A stretch of DNA of 29,140 nucleotides from Scenedesmus sp. ARA3 (Eukaryota; Chlorophyta; Chlorophyceae; Sphaeropleales; Scenedesmaceae): positions 1 through 29,140 of the forward strand of contig RWJK01001379.1 of the NCBI GenBank assembly GCA_004335835.1, written 5' to 3'. Positions 1 to 10,450 of the stretch are shown here, piece by piece. The translations under genes and the position numbers were made by a program. Every line of letters begins with the position of its first letter. The stretch's first letter is position 1. The notes under the pieces were generated by a model. The model was not told the origin of the DNA. It searched no databases and saw nothing but the letters and a program-made list of their open reading frames with translations.

Positions 1-681
1 TTTTTTGTGGCTACTGTTCCGCATTGTGCACTGGGTGGTGGCGCTGCAGTGGCTGTGTTGCTAGCGGTGCCTCTGGTTTCAGGTGACTGACCACTGGTTG
101 TCAGTTGCCGCAGAGTAGTTGCGCAACATGCACAACGTGCCGCGCTACCTGCCGAACCTGTGCCGCTCGCTGGGTTTCATAGTTTTATGCTGCCTTGCAG
201 CAGCGAGATGGTGTTGCCCGCTGCAGCCCCTACATTACAGTGTCATGTCCGCTGCCATGCAGCGTCTGACAGTGGTGCGCTGTCGTGCAGCTTTGATAGC
301 TGTGCTGATGCTGCTTGCTTCCCATAGTGTGTGGTGCTTTGCAGCTCTTGCAGTGTTTCTGCTGCAGGCCTGCGTTGCCTGTTTCTGCGTTGTGCGCCCT
401 TGCGCCAGGCTTGTTTGGGGACCTGTTCATTGCTGGTCCCCTGCCTTCCCTTTGCTGCTGGTGCCTGCTCCTGTCTGCTGCTTTCGCCTTTCCTCTGTCT
501 TGCCTCTTGTTGAATTGTGCCGCTCTCGGTGCTTGAAAGTGTGTAACCCCTCAAACGGCAAAGCAGTATTAATAAGATGCATGCCAGGCCTTGCAACAAG
601 CTTTGGCATCGTGCCCAAGACGCAGCCGCACAGTTGAAGTGCATTCTGTAATCTGGTGCCGCTTGCATTGCCTGCCTGCAG
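1..681. other. Upstream region of the prominin-like gene; N-terminal exon(s) not resolved
   Basis: This stretch should hold the missing N-terminal part of the five-span membrane protein, or that part lies left of the window. An open frame runs from about 119 to 637 with an ATG at 128, a basic start and a hydrophobic Cys-rich stretch that could pass for a signal peptide. I found no donor that joins it in phase to the exon at 682, which begins at a codon boundary. The Cys/Leu/Val-rich translation downstream of about 200 looks like non-coding TGC/CTG-rich DNA. I see nothing else here that I can support. Confidence 0.4.
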
Positions 682-3600
682 ATTGGCGCAAACGTGGTGT
701 TCCTTGCCCTTGCAATGCTATTCCTGGTGATATTCATACTTTGGTGAGTCAGCAGAGGTCATACACCACCCCCACTGTCGTATCAGCTCCGCACCATCGG
801 TGCTGGCACCATGCTATATGCTGCTCATGTCACAAGAGCATTTGTCCAACCAGCTACGCAGCTTTCTTACGCATTCTGCCAGACGGTACGAGCGCCATAC
901 AGCAACTATTCTTATTGCATGCCCTGCGCCCTGCGGCGTGCTTGCTGCTGCCTGCAGGCGCTTCCTGCGCTTCTGCTGCTACATGGTCTGCTGCAAAAGC
1001 AGCTGTGATGCCAAGCGCGCTGCGCGCAACCCTTACAAGCTGCTGTTCAACAAAGGCACCAAGGTCCTGAAGGTGTGAAAGCAGCAGGAGCAGCAGCAGC
1101 CGTCAAGAGCCAGCTGCCGCAACTTTCTTGAAACGTCCAATCGCTGCTGCACCATGTGCAGCACCTTCAGCAGCAGCAGCAGCATCTGTGGTAGCAGAGC
1201 CTGAAAACCGCCTCCACCAGCAGCGGAAGCAACAGCAGCAGCACTGAACGTGGTGCATGGGCATGAAACCTGCATGCCAGGCATACGCACCTCAACACCC
1301 ACACTACATCATACTGCCTCATGCTTGTTGCTGGGTGCACCTGCAGGGCTTCATGCTCCTTTTTGGGCTGGTTGCTGTAGCATTTGCTATCTACGGCATG
1401 GCTACTGTGAAGAAGGACGTGACAGATGACGCATTTGGCGTCATAACCACCATCTCTAATTACACCACGGGTGTGACAGACACAGTTGACAGACTGATGG
1501 ACACCATCGGCGGTGTCAGCGGCATCATTGATGACTTCCAGGCAATCATCATCAATGACCTGGACATCAATGGCATCATGGCAAACCTGACGGTGGGTGC
1601 AGGTGTATGTACTCTGGCATGTTTTTTTCTGACAACTGTCTAAACTGCACAGGGCTTGGTGCCAGGTAGCCGTTGCCTAGGTACATGGGATTTAAAATGA
1701 TTGCGCTATTGACAGCCACAGATATTGGCACAAAACAATGCTGAGACTGTAGCAAACGGTATAGATCATTGTTTTGTAATCCCTTCTGCCGCGGCCGCTG
1801 ACACCGCATCATACCCATCACTGCGTGCAGGCTGTTGGAGTTTTCCTGGATGCCGCAGACCCTGCCGCCTTGCGCACCAGCATCACAGCGCTGCAGACAG
1901 CATACGACACAACCTTCAAGAACCGCCTGGCAGCCCTGCAAGCAGCGATCACCGTGTTTGGCAATGACAAGACAGCAATGTTAACGAGCTGCGGCACCCT
2001 GAAGGCAGCTCCTGCAGACTTGGGGGTCATGAAAACTGCTGTGGACCAAGTGCAGACCAGCCTTGCTGGTGTCACCTGGACATCGGCCGTGTGAGTGCAC
2101 CACGCTTGTAGCAGCAGCAGGGGCAGCATCAGGCATGTCGTAGCACAGCTGCCTGCGTGCTGAAAGCAGATTCAAGCAGAATAGTAATAGGCTTGCTACG
2201 GTGAGACTGGACGCAAACGTCAGGAGATGCATCATACATGCAGCACCCGTACCTGCTGCCAATTGTTGCAACCCCCCTGTCACAGGAGTGTGGAGTCTAA
2301 ATCGATTTGCTTTTCATGTGTTGGTTCTGGCCTTGCCAAGGCAGTGTGTGTGCCTGCTTGAGTGACATGCAAATGTTGTTGCTTGCTGTAGGTTGCCATT
2401 GCAGGCCAGCATGCAGGCAGTTGAGACAGCTGTGAACACTGTGAGCGGAAGCACCGGAGCCTGGGGTGTCACCATCAGCAGCATCTCAACAGCTATCACG
2501 GACATGGCTGGTCTGCAGACAGACGCCACCAACCCCTTCACAAGTGAGGTTCGGGCGGCACAGCAGCACCCTGTGCAGTGGCCTTTTGGTTTAGAGAAGC
2601 CTTGAAGAGTGATCCATTGGCATGTGGCTGGAGCGGTGCGCAGATGCCATGTCCTGCCCCAGAAACTTGACCTGCAGTGAAAGAGCAGCATTGTCGCCAC
2701 TGCTCCCATGCAACGCTGAAGTGTTGATCACAGCTCTGGCACTGGTCGGCGTGTCTTTGCTCTTACTGCCAACTTGCTGCGGCATGTTGCTGTGCCTCTG
2801 CGGTGCTGCAGAGCTCCAGAAGGCTGTGAGCAATGTAAAGCTTAGTGTAACCGATGTCCAGTCCAGGATCGCTACGCTGAACACGAAGGTCACGCAGCTC
2901 ACAACTGACGTAAGCTGCTAGCTTGAGCTCGCAGTGACACGCGGGGAGTCTAATGCAGCATGGATTGGCCCGCCTGCAAGTGCAAATGTGCAGCTTGCAA
3001 GTATCAGCATAGCTCCACTCAAAAGCGCCACTTCAACAGCTTTACCATGTGCTGTGCTGATGATGTGCTGTGCTCATGGCGTGCTGCTGCAGTTTGCTGG
3101 CGTGCAGCCGGTCATGCAGGGCCTGCTGAGCAAGCTGCAGCAGGTCAACACCACAGTCATTGCGCTGACCACATCCATGGAGGGAGCGTACAGCAACCTG
3201 GCGGCTGCTAACACCAACATGGTAGGTGCATTTGGGGCAGCCTGCATTGAATTGACACCACCAGCTTTTGCGCACGTGCTGCACCAGGGCGGCTTCCAGT
3301 GCTGGTTGAATGTGTCTGCTGAATGACAGAACCAGCAGCGTGTGCCGCCTAATAGCCAACACACTGAGTGTAATTTTAAATCCTTGGCTTTTGCAGGTCA
3401 CCGTGTTCAACTCGGCGCCTTCCCTGACAAGCGTGACTGGCGACCTCATCACATTCAGCGCAGGCATGCCCACCATCAGCCCGCTGAACAACTTGGAAAC
3501 TGTGCTGCTGGCTGGAGAAACCACACTCAACAATGCACCTTACACGTCTGGTGGTTCAGCTTACAAGACATGGTTGACCACCCTGAGGCAAGTGTGGCCT

Positions 3601-6320
3601 GCTGTCTTGCCCTTTTGCCAGAGCTAGTGCATCAAGCTGCTTGATAGCCACTGTGCATTGAGGTGGAAGCCGCTGCAGTGACAGCGGGGCCGACAAGATT
3701 GCATGCACTTTGCGCCAGCAATGTTCGCTGGCACCACAGCCATGGCTGTGCTGATGTTACGCACAGTTATAACCATTTGCGATTGCTGTCTGCGCTGCTT
3801 GCTGTGGCATCTGTGACTGCTGTCATGTGCAGTGGCCACATCACCGCACTGGGCGCGCCAATGACAGCCTTTGCAGCAGCAGTCACCACTTTTTTGGGCG
3901 GCCAGACGCAAGGAAACTGGGATGCGCTGCGCCCAGGAAATGGCGACTTGTACACTCCCTTCAAAGCAGCGCTGGATGCCATCTGGGTACCAACAGCGGG
4001 CGACTTTGCCAGCAGCATGTTCACCACAACTGCCAACACCTTCAACTCGCAGTCTGCATCTGTTGAGGCGGCTGGTGCGGCAGTCACGCCTGCGCTACTG
4101 CTTGCTGCTGACAATTATGCAGTTGCTGCTGCTGGGCAGACCCTGCCCAGCGTCGCAGCACTCACCACGAACCTGGATACGCTCGTGACAGCCTTTGCGC
4201 CGTTTGGGACGCCTTACTCCACGGTAAGCAGCTTGCATCTTGATGTAGATGACACTTGAGCTGCAGTTGTGCATGCCCGTGATGTGTGCTTGTTCTGCAT
4301 GGATGAGCTGTTCGCAATCCGAATGTTCATTTATGCACTTGTTGAACCGACTTCCTGCTCCTGCAAGTAGCTGCAATGGCCAAGCGCCCACAGAACCAGA
4401 GCCTCGCAATGATCACCTAGCTTGCGTGGCAGGTGGTATAGCAAAGTAATCCGTCGTCACCGCTGCCCATCCCTGCAGGTGGTGAATGTCCCCAAGACGC
4501 AGCTGGCGACCATCCAGTACGCCGTGCTCACGCAGGGTGATGCCGTGAAGGGCCAGATCAACGGCACAATCTCCGGTGCGCGCAGCGGCGTGGCCAACCT
4601 GAAGGGGCAGGTGGTTGGGCAGCTGAGCAATGTGGAGGACACATACAAGCCATTGGTGCGGCAGGTGGACGGCTACAGGTGAGCATGTGGGATTTGGAAA
4701 GATGCAGCAACGGAAAGCTGTCTGTGCTGCATAGCTAGAGCTCCAGTGGCAGAAGAAAACCCAGCACGTATGTGATAGGAGCTGCTGCTGTGCATTCGAT
4801 GCTGTTGTGCTTGCCAACTGACACACCTGACGTTGCTGCTGCCTGCTGCTGCTGTTACTGCTGTTGTTGCATCGCCTCAACAGGTACACGGTGTCCATGG
4901 CGCTGTACGGCGTCTCCATCCTCTTCGTGCTGCTGCTGCTGCTCTGTGCGCTGCTCAACTACCACTTTGGCGCCAACTTCGGCACGCTGTGGCTGCTGCT
5001 GGTCAGCGTGCTGTACTTCCTGCTGGCGCTGCTGATCGCGGTGCTGGTGAGCGTGCTGTACCTGGGCTGCGGACAGGTGGAGCCGCTGCTGAGCGACCTG
5101 GCACCGCCTGCGTACGCGCCGCTTGTCAAGTGAGTGTGTGTGAGACAGCGCAGCTAGAATGATGCGCTGTGACAGGCTCGATCAGAAGCCTGACATGTTG
5201 ACAGGATGATGCAGGGCTGCCAAGCATGCACGTATGGCCCCCATCTGATCAAACTGCTGCTGTGTTTGTTGCCCTGCTGCAGCTACTACTTCAACGGCCA
5301 GGGGGACAGCATCAAGGCGGTGCTCAAGTCTGCCAGCATTGTGGACGTGGACGGGCTGATGGGCCAGGTCACCGCGGGGCAGCAGGAGGTGCTGCAGGGC
5401 ATGGCCGGCAACTTCACCTTCAGGTGCGGCTGGGGCTTGGGTTGATGTGACACGTGGAATGTTCGATATCCTCCTTGCACTGGCCACACACTCTTCTCGC
5501 GCATTACCAGGGTGCTGTGTTGCTGCAATTGCAATGCAGGACTGCGTCCTCTTGCCAGGCTGTGTGCAAACGTTGCCTGCCGGCCCTCTTGCTGCTGCTG
5601 CTTGTCGTGCTTGCAGGGCCGCCCCCCTGGCTGTCATCGGCCGCGTCAACAGCACCATCGCCAGCGTGGGCGCTGACGTGGACGTGCTGCTGGGCAAGGC
5701 CAGCCGCGAGGAGCTGCTGCCCGTGTACAGCGAGGTCAAGGGGCTGGTGTGCTGCATGGTGCCCGACATCTTCGCCAGCATGTGGACCGGCCTCACGTTT
5801 GCAGGTGGGCGCCAGCAGCCATGGCGGGGTTGCAGGCTGGGTGCCAGCCGCGGGGTTGGCTGCTTGCATGGCTCCTGCAGGGTGCGCTGGGTTGAACTAG
5901 ACATCTGTGTTCCTGGCGGCGGTCGAATGCGCCGGAAGCATGCGCTACTGCCTGCCCTTCCTCAACGCCTCACTTCCTGCCCCCTGCCTGCGCCTGTGCA
6001 TCACTTGTCCATGCGGCGTGTGTTATGCAGGTGTGTTTGCGTTTGCGCTCATCGTGTGCGCCTTCTTCTTCATCGGCAAGATCGACCACGCGCCGCGCAA
6101 GGACTGCTGTGGCTGCACCTGCCACACCATCGGCAAATACGAGGGCACCGTCTTCTCTGACAGCCTGCCGCAGTACAATCAGCCGTTTGATAATCCTCTG
6201 GGGCCCTACAATGCGCCTATGCCGGGAGCTGGGTGGAGTGAGGGTGGTGAGGTGGCGGCACATGTGGTGCTGGCGGCACCAGGGGGCGCGGCGGCTGTCA
6301 AGAAGGGCGATTACTACTAG
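682..6320 (+). CDS. Prominin/tweety-like five-span membrane glycoprotein (N-terminus missing)
   Basis: Exons with matching phases: 682-743, 958-1072, 1347-1592, 1831-2090, 2392-2543, 2812-2909, 3093-3221, 3397-3587, 3833-4223, 4479-4678, 4884-5129, 5283-5423, 5617-5804 and 6031-6320 (stop TAG), giving 902 residues. Membrane spans (numbered from the first visible residue): TM1 about 1-20; a short cytosolic loop with a Cys cluster (FCCYMVCCKSSC, about 26-37) and basic residues; TM2 about 60-78; an outer loop of about 535 residues; TM3 about 617-640; TM4 about 650-676; a second outer loop of about 130; TM5 about 808-823; and a C-tail of about 80 residues with CCGCTC, possibly palmitoylated. Six N-x-S/T sequons (NYT, NLT, NTT, NGT, NFT, NST) all fall in the outer loops. 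This topology and the Cys-rich first loop are hallmarks of prominins, which shape plasma-membrane protrusions and bind cholesterol; tweety (TTYH) proteins share the five-span layout. Family is inferred from topology and motifs. The signal peptide and first outer segment are not seen. Confidence 0.78.
3588..3832 (+). other. Probable GC-AG intron in the prominin-like gene
   Basis: The exon ending at 3587 is followed by gcaagt, giving the junction CTGAG|gcaagt. The next exon opens after gtcatgtgcag at 3833. Using this GC donor leaves two bases (AG) that join T to make AGT and keep the long downstream frame open. The nearest GT donor (gtgtgg, seven bases on) would put the 3833 exon in a frame that stops before its own donor. 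GC-AG introns are a known minor class of U2 introns, usually with a strong AG|GCAAGT match as here. Confidence 0.75.
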
Positions 6321-6497
6321 AAGTAGAGCTGGGTGTATTGCGGGTGAGCCGAGCTGAATGAGACAGTGGGGGTTAGGGGTTGGACTTGTGGTGACCACAT
6401 GCGGAATTCGTCAGTGTGGGTGGTGGGGCGCTGTGATTGACGGATGTCTGCTTGTTTTGGGAGCTACAGGGGAACATGTTGCGCTGTGCTGGATGAG

Positions 6498-6502
6498 TGT
6501 AA
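6498..6502 (+). promoter_or_regulatory. Possible TGTAA poly(A) signal
   Basis: A TGTAA pentamer lies about 180 nt after the stop codon of the prominin-like gene. TGTAA is the usual poly(A) signal in chlorophyte algae. The other genes in this window lack an equally well placed copy, so this is only a candidate. Confidence 0.3.
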
Positions 6503-7150
6503 GTCGCGGCAGAGGTGGACACAGCCGCCTTCAAACTAAAAAAACACTGCATCACACCGCACATGCATGTTTTCTCCAAGTGTGAGGTGTTGCTCAATCT
6601 GACGCTTGGTTGGGCGTTGTGACGCCTGCATAATTACACCAGTGTGCATATGTGGCTGGTGGTTGCACTCTTGTGCTCGTTGCAGTCCATCCCTACAGCA
6701 AAGTGCAGCTACTCGACATTATGCACATACTCTATCATCATAGCATTGTGGTGAAGCACATGCCTGTCGAGCAGGCCAGTGGCCGCAAGTGCTCTGCATT
6801 GCTCGTAGATTCAAGGGTCTGAACTGCACATGGTGCTCACGTGGGCCTTGTCAGCCCATGCTGCCAGTCCATCTTCAGCCACTCTTGCCATTCGGGCACT
6901 CTATGTGCATGCCACTGGTGTGTTTACAGCTTGTAGAAATAACAAACGTTGATTTGATGGGTTTGAGCATGAGTCAAGCATACTGCATTGGTACAGTCAG
7001 AACAGGGACATTGTCATGTTCAACACAACATGGCACAGGCAGGCTGCACTGGCCTCGATCAAGCCTCTGCATGTGAGATGGAGGTGTTTGGTTTATGGAT
7101 TTTTATTGTTGAGTTCCCTTCAACGTTTTAGCGACGGGCTGGTGTTCTTG

Positions 7151-7156
7151 TATAAA
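7151..7156 (+). promoter_or_regulatory. Possible TATA box of the DUF493 gene
   Basis: A TATAAA hexamer sits 216 nt upstream of the ATG at 7367. The distance would allow a 5' leader of about 180 nt. No other core element supports it. Confidence 0.22.
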
Positions 7157-7366
7157 CCCAGAGGCTGTTGGGCTGTTGTTATGGGTTGTCATTGTCATGG
7201 TCCGAAAGTGCCGAGAGAAGCTATACTCACGACGTTGACGTGGCACGTACACAACCATACTAACTTTATTAGAGTCTTCCTCGCGACGTCAGCGATAAGC
7301 AGCTGTGTCTTTGCAGCTTGATCACTCCTGCACACCCGCCCGGCCTGAGCCACATACGCAGTTGAC

Positions 7367-9680
7367 ATGGCGTGGCAGCTGACGCGCTCAACCCAAACAG
7401 GGTTGGCTACAGCCAAACCAGCCAATGTGCGACATAACTGCAGATTCGTTCTGGTGCAGCGACAGCAGCATCAGTTGCAACAGCAGCAGTGGCAGCAGCA
7501 CAGCTGGGTTGCTGGTGCTGCAGCCAACAATGGCAGTGAGGGCCCTATGTCATATGATGATGATGCAGAGTCAGGTCTCAGCAAGCTTAGGTACAACAAG
7601 CGACAAAGCGAGCTGCCTAAGGAGCTGCAAGGTGATTGCCCATGCTGCAGATTTGCTGCTATGCACTGGCACCTGATGCTAGGCTTGCAGCACGCCGACA
7701 CCAAGCCAGGCAGTAGCAGCTGCCACCACTGAGTAGCATGACAAACAGTTTTCTGCACGTGGCATTATTAATGTGCCTTGGATTCTGCAGCTTGCTGTCG
7801 AGTGACCAGGCTGTCAGGCTGCCTGCGTGCACTAGTGCTCATGTGATGCAGGCCGCTGCCTTGGCCAGCTGTTCTGCTTGACAGTGCATGTGCTACAGTT
7901 GGATGCAATGCTGAACACACCTGCTAGCACAGCAGCAGCAGCAGTAGCACCAGCAGCACCAGCAGCTATTCATGCAGCTGTGCTGCTGCCATGCAGACCT
8001 GGAGATCAGCGAAGAAGGAGATCTCATAGACAGGAAGACAGGCAAGGTGGGCGGGCACACTTTTCAGCGCACTGTGCAGACACACTTCTACAACATGATT
8101 GGGACACTACAGTCTGAATGCAGAGCAATCTGAACACAGACTACCACACTCAACAGACAGCAGCACGGCGTAAGTGCTGCCGGCGCAGCTGGAGCACAAA
8201 ACTTCAGGTGCCTGGAATGGCACACAGGACAGCAACGGGTGCTGTGCAGCTAGCCTGCGTGCACTTCTTTGCACTTGCGCGGCATGGCTGCAGAGCTGCC
8301 TTGAGACTCTAGCTGCTTTGTCTGCTGCAGGTTGTCAATGAGTTTGGCGCCACTAGGTTTGATGTAGCTGTGCGGGCGCTGAGGGGAGAGCTGGACCCAG
8401 CACCATGGGTTGAGGTGGGTGACGATGCAACCAGTGTTGTAGTAAGGCGGAGATGAGCAAGTGAGTCATATGACAGTGGCACATACCGCGCTGTGCTGTG
8501 AGCCTAGCATAACCAGCTATTGGGCCGACAGATGAAGCAGCCAGAGTTCACGCACATCCTGTGTCTCGCCCGTTGGTTCAGCCTCTGTGGCGCTGCGATT
8601 GTGGCACCTGCTTTGGCACACTGTTGCAGCACAGCACAACACTGCTGCAGCTCATGATCATGGCAGGCTGCAGGCTGCATGCAGCTGCCTGCAGCACTCT
8701 GTGTAGGTGATCGCTACTGGGTAGCATCAAAGCCAGCACACCACGGCGACATGCGGCTGCAATGAAGGGTGTTACATGCCACTTGCTGGGTGCTGCTCTT
8801 GCAGAACACAGAGCGCAGCCCGGGCGTGTTGATGAGCAAGCTGATCAACTTCCCAACAGCCTACACGTTCCAGGTGCGTAATGCGCCTTGGCAGAAGACT
8901 GTGCAAGGCTGCTGCACCTTTGTGGCTGGCAGGGGCAGCAGCAGCAGCATCCATGCCCCATAACACACACAGGCTGGCATCAGCCGCAAGCGCGCCAAAT
9001 GCGCCACAGCTGCATCCGTGCACTGACGTACTGCCTACCATCTGCTTTGCTGCACTGCGCGCATTGCTGCATCACGTGTGTACTGCCTCCAGGTTGTGGG
9101 CAAGCCTGCAGCTGGCAGCAGCAAGGAGGGCTTTGTGCAGGACATGGTGGCCACCATCAGCAAGGCCTGCCAGGCTGAAGTGCAGCAGGAGGACATCACA
9201 GTCAAGGTGAGCAAGTTTCGCAAGTGTAACCTTCAAGCTGTGACAGCGTGACACTTTTGAGGATGTGAAGAGTGTACAGCCATCCATACAGCACCCGCAT
9301 GCAGTACAATCAAGCTGCACTGCTCTATGCCTATTTGTAGTGCCGCAGACACTGCTGGTGCGATGTGCTGGGTGGGAAGACAACAAAATGTGGCATAGCG
9401 CCTGGCATGCCATTGAAGCACGTGGCCTCAGCTGCCAAGCGTTATCGTTGTGCAGTGCTGTTGTATTGCCAACACGTGTCTGTGTGAGACGTCTAGTATT
9501 AGGCTAGTGCCTCACCATCTATCTGCTGCTGCCCGCCGCGGCTGTTGCTGTTTGCAGGAGCGCCTTGGTGGCAAGTACATCAGCATGTCTGTGACAGTAC
9601 AGTCTGTGCGTGCGCCTGAGATTATCCAAAGTACGTATGATGCGATTGGTCAGGACCCTCGCGTCACCATGAAGTTCTGA
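7367..9680 (+). CDS. DUF493 (YbeD-like) protein, probably plastid-targeted
   Basis: Six exons join in phase: 7367-7631, 7997-8046, 8331-8414, 8805-8873, 9093-9206 and 9558-9680, giving 234 residues. The C-terminal 90 or so residues match the DUF493 fold known from bacterial YbeD (about 87 residues): a start like INFPTAYTFQVVGKP, then a helix (FVQDMVATISKACQAE) and a closing strand-helix-strand around GGKYISMSVTVQSV and DPRVTMKF. Just before the domain comes NEFGATRFDVAVRALRGE and a WVE/NTER segment, which I recall from plant plastid DUF493 proteins. The first 40 residues are Ser/Thr/Arg/Gln-rich with few acids, like a transit peptide, and an acidic DDDAES stretch follows. E. coli YbeD has been linked to lipoate metabolism; the role in plastids is not known to me. 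The ATG at 7367 is the first in the frame and gives the leader. Confidence 0.9.
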
Positions 9681-10450
9681 TAGACTCAGGCAGCAACAAA
9701 GACTGACCATGAGGTTCTTACTGACCCAGACAGGAGCACAGAGTGAATTTTCACGTAGCTCAAGCAGCGGCAGAGGGTGCTGGTGTTGTATCTGCTTGGA
9801 GCGGTGATGGGGCCACTGCTTGGCTCGCATCCACAGCTGCTGGCTGGCTGTGCTGCATGCGTCTTGACCAATGGCGTCATGCCAAGAGGAGCATCAGTTG
9901 TACACTATGTGCTGTCTCAACCTTGTCACATGGGTGCTGGTAACATGTGGCACTGCAGAAGTGCCCTGATGCCACCCCCACGAGCCAGGACAGGGTGGTT
10001 GCTGCATGTACAGCCTAGCCTGGTAACTGCTGTGACAGCACAGATGCGCGGTATGATCACACTTGAATGCGCTGTCGCTGTTGCTCATCTGCAGCCGATC
10101 ACAAGAAGTTGATCACTTGGCCGGGCCCCGGGGGTGCCTACTGGTCTACACACTTCCTGCAGTGTACTGCCGAGCATGCGTGCATGGACGGTTTGTTCGT
10201 TGCAAACACGTTTATCGCTACAAAACTAATAATTGACCCGCAAGTGTCGTCTGGCAGGGCCTAGTGAAGCCCTGCGCCAGAACAACACCATCGCCCGTGG
10301 TCTTGGCCCGACCGAGCTGAGCAGCAGTTTCTTTTACAAAGTTCACGACGTTTCAAGTTTTGGAAACAGTCAGGCGTTCGTCGTGTAGCTGCAGTGCTGG
10401 TCCGCATATTGCAGAGACTTCATTCACTTTCCTTATAGCCGCAGATCACC
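9681..10450. other. Intergenic region between the DUF493 gene and SAR1
   Basis: About 770 bases of 3' untranslated region and SAR1 upstream DNA. There is a pyrimidine-rich patch just before the SAR1 start (around 10422-10437) and no convincing TATA box or poly(A) signal. No gene is seen. Confidence 0.5.

Larger units (their letters stand above)
6321..7366. other. Intergenic region between the prominin-like and DUF493 genes
   Basis: The first part is the 3' untranslated region of the membrane-protein gene. The rest is presumably the upstream region of the DUF493 gene. No open frame here has spliceable partners or a recognisable product. Confidence 0.5.

Noticed and set aside
119..637. Open frame of 172 codons with a hydrophobic Cys-rich translation upstream of the prominin-like gene
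   Set aside because: No in-phase donor to the exon at 682, and most of the translation is what TGC/CTG-rich DNA gives in any frame. Its first 20 codons could still be a real exon.
7367..7732. Gene 2 first exon as an independent 121-codon protein
   Set aside because: The donor at 7632 joins in phase to the DUF493 exons, and the first 40 residues look like a transit peptide.
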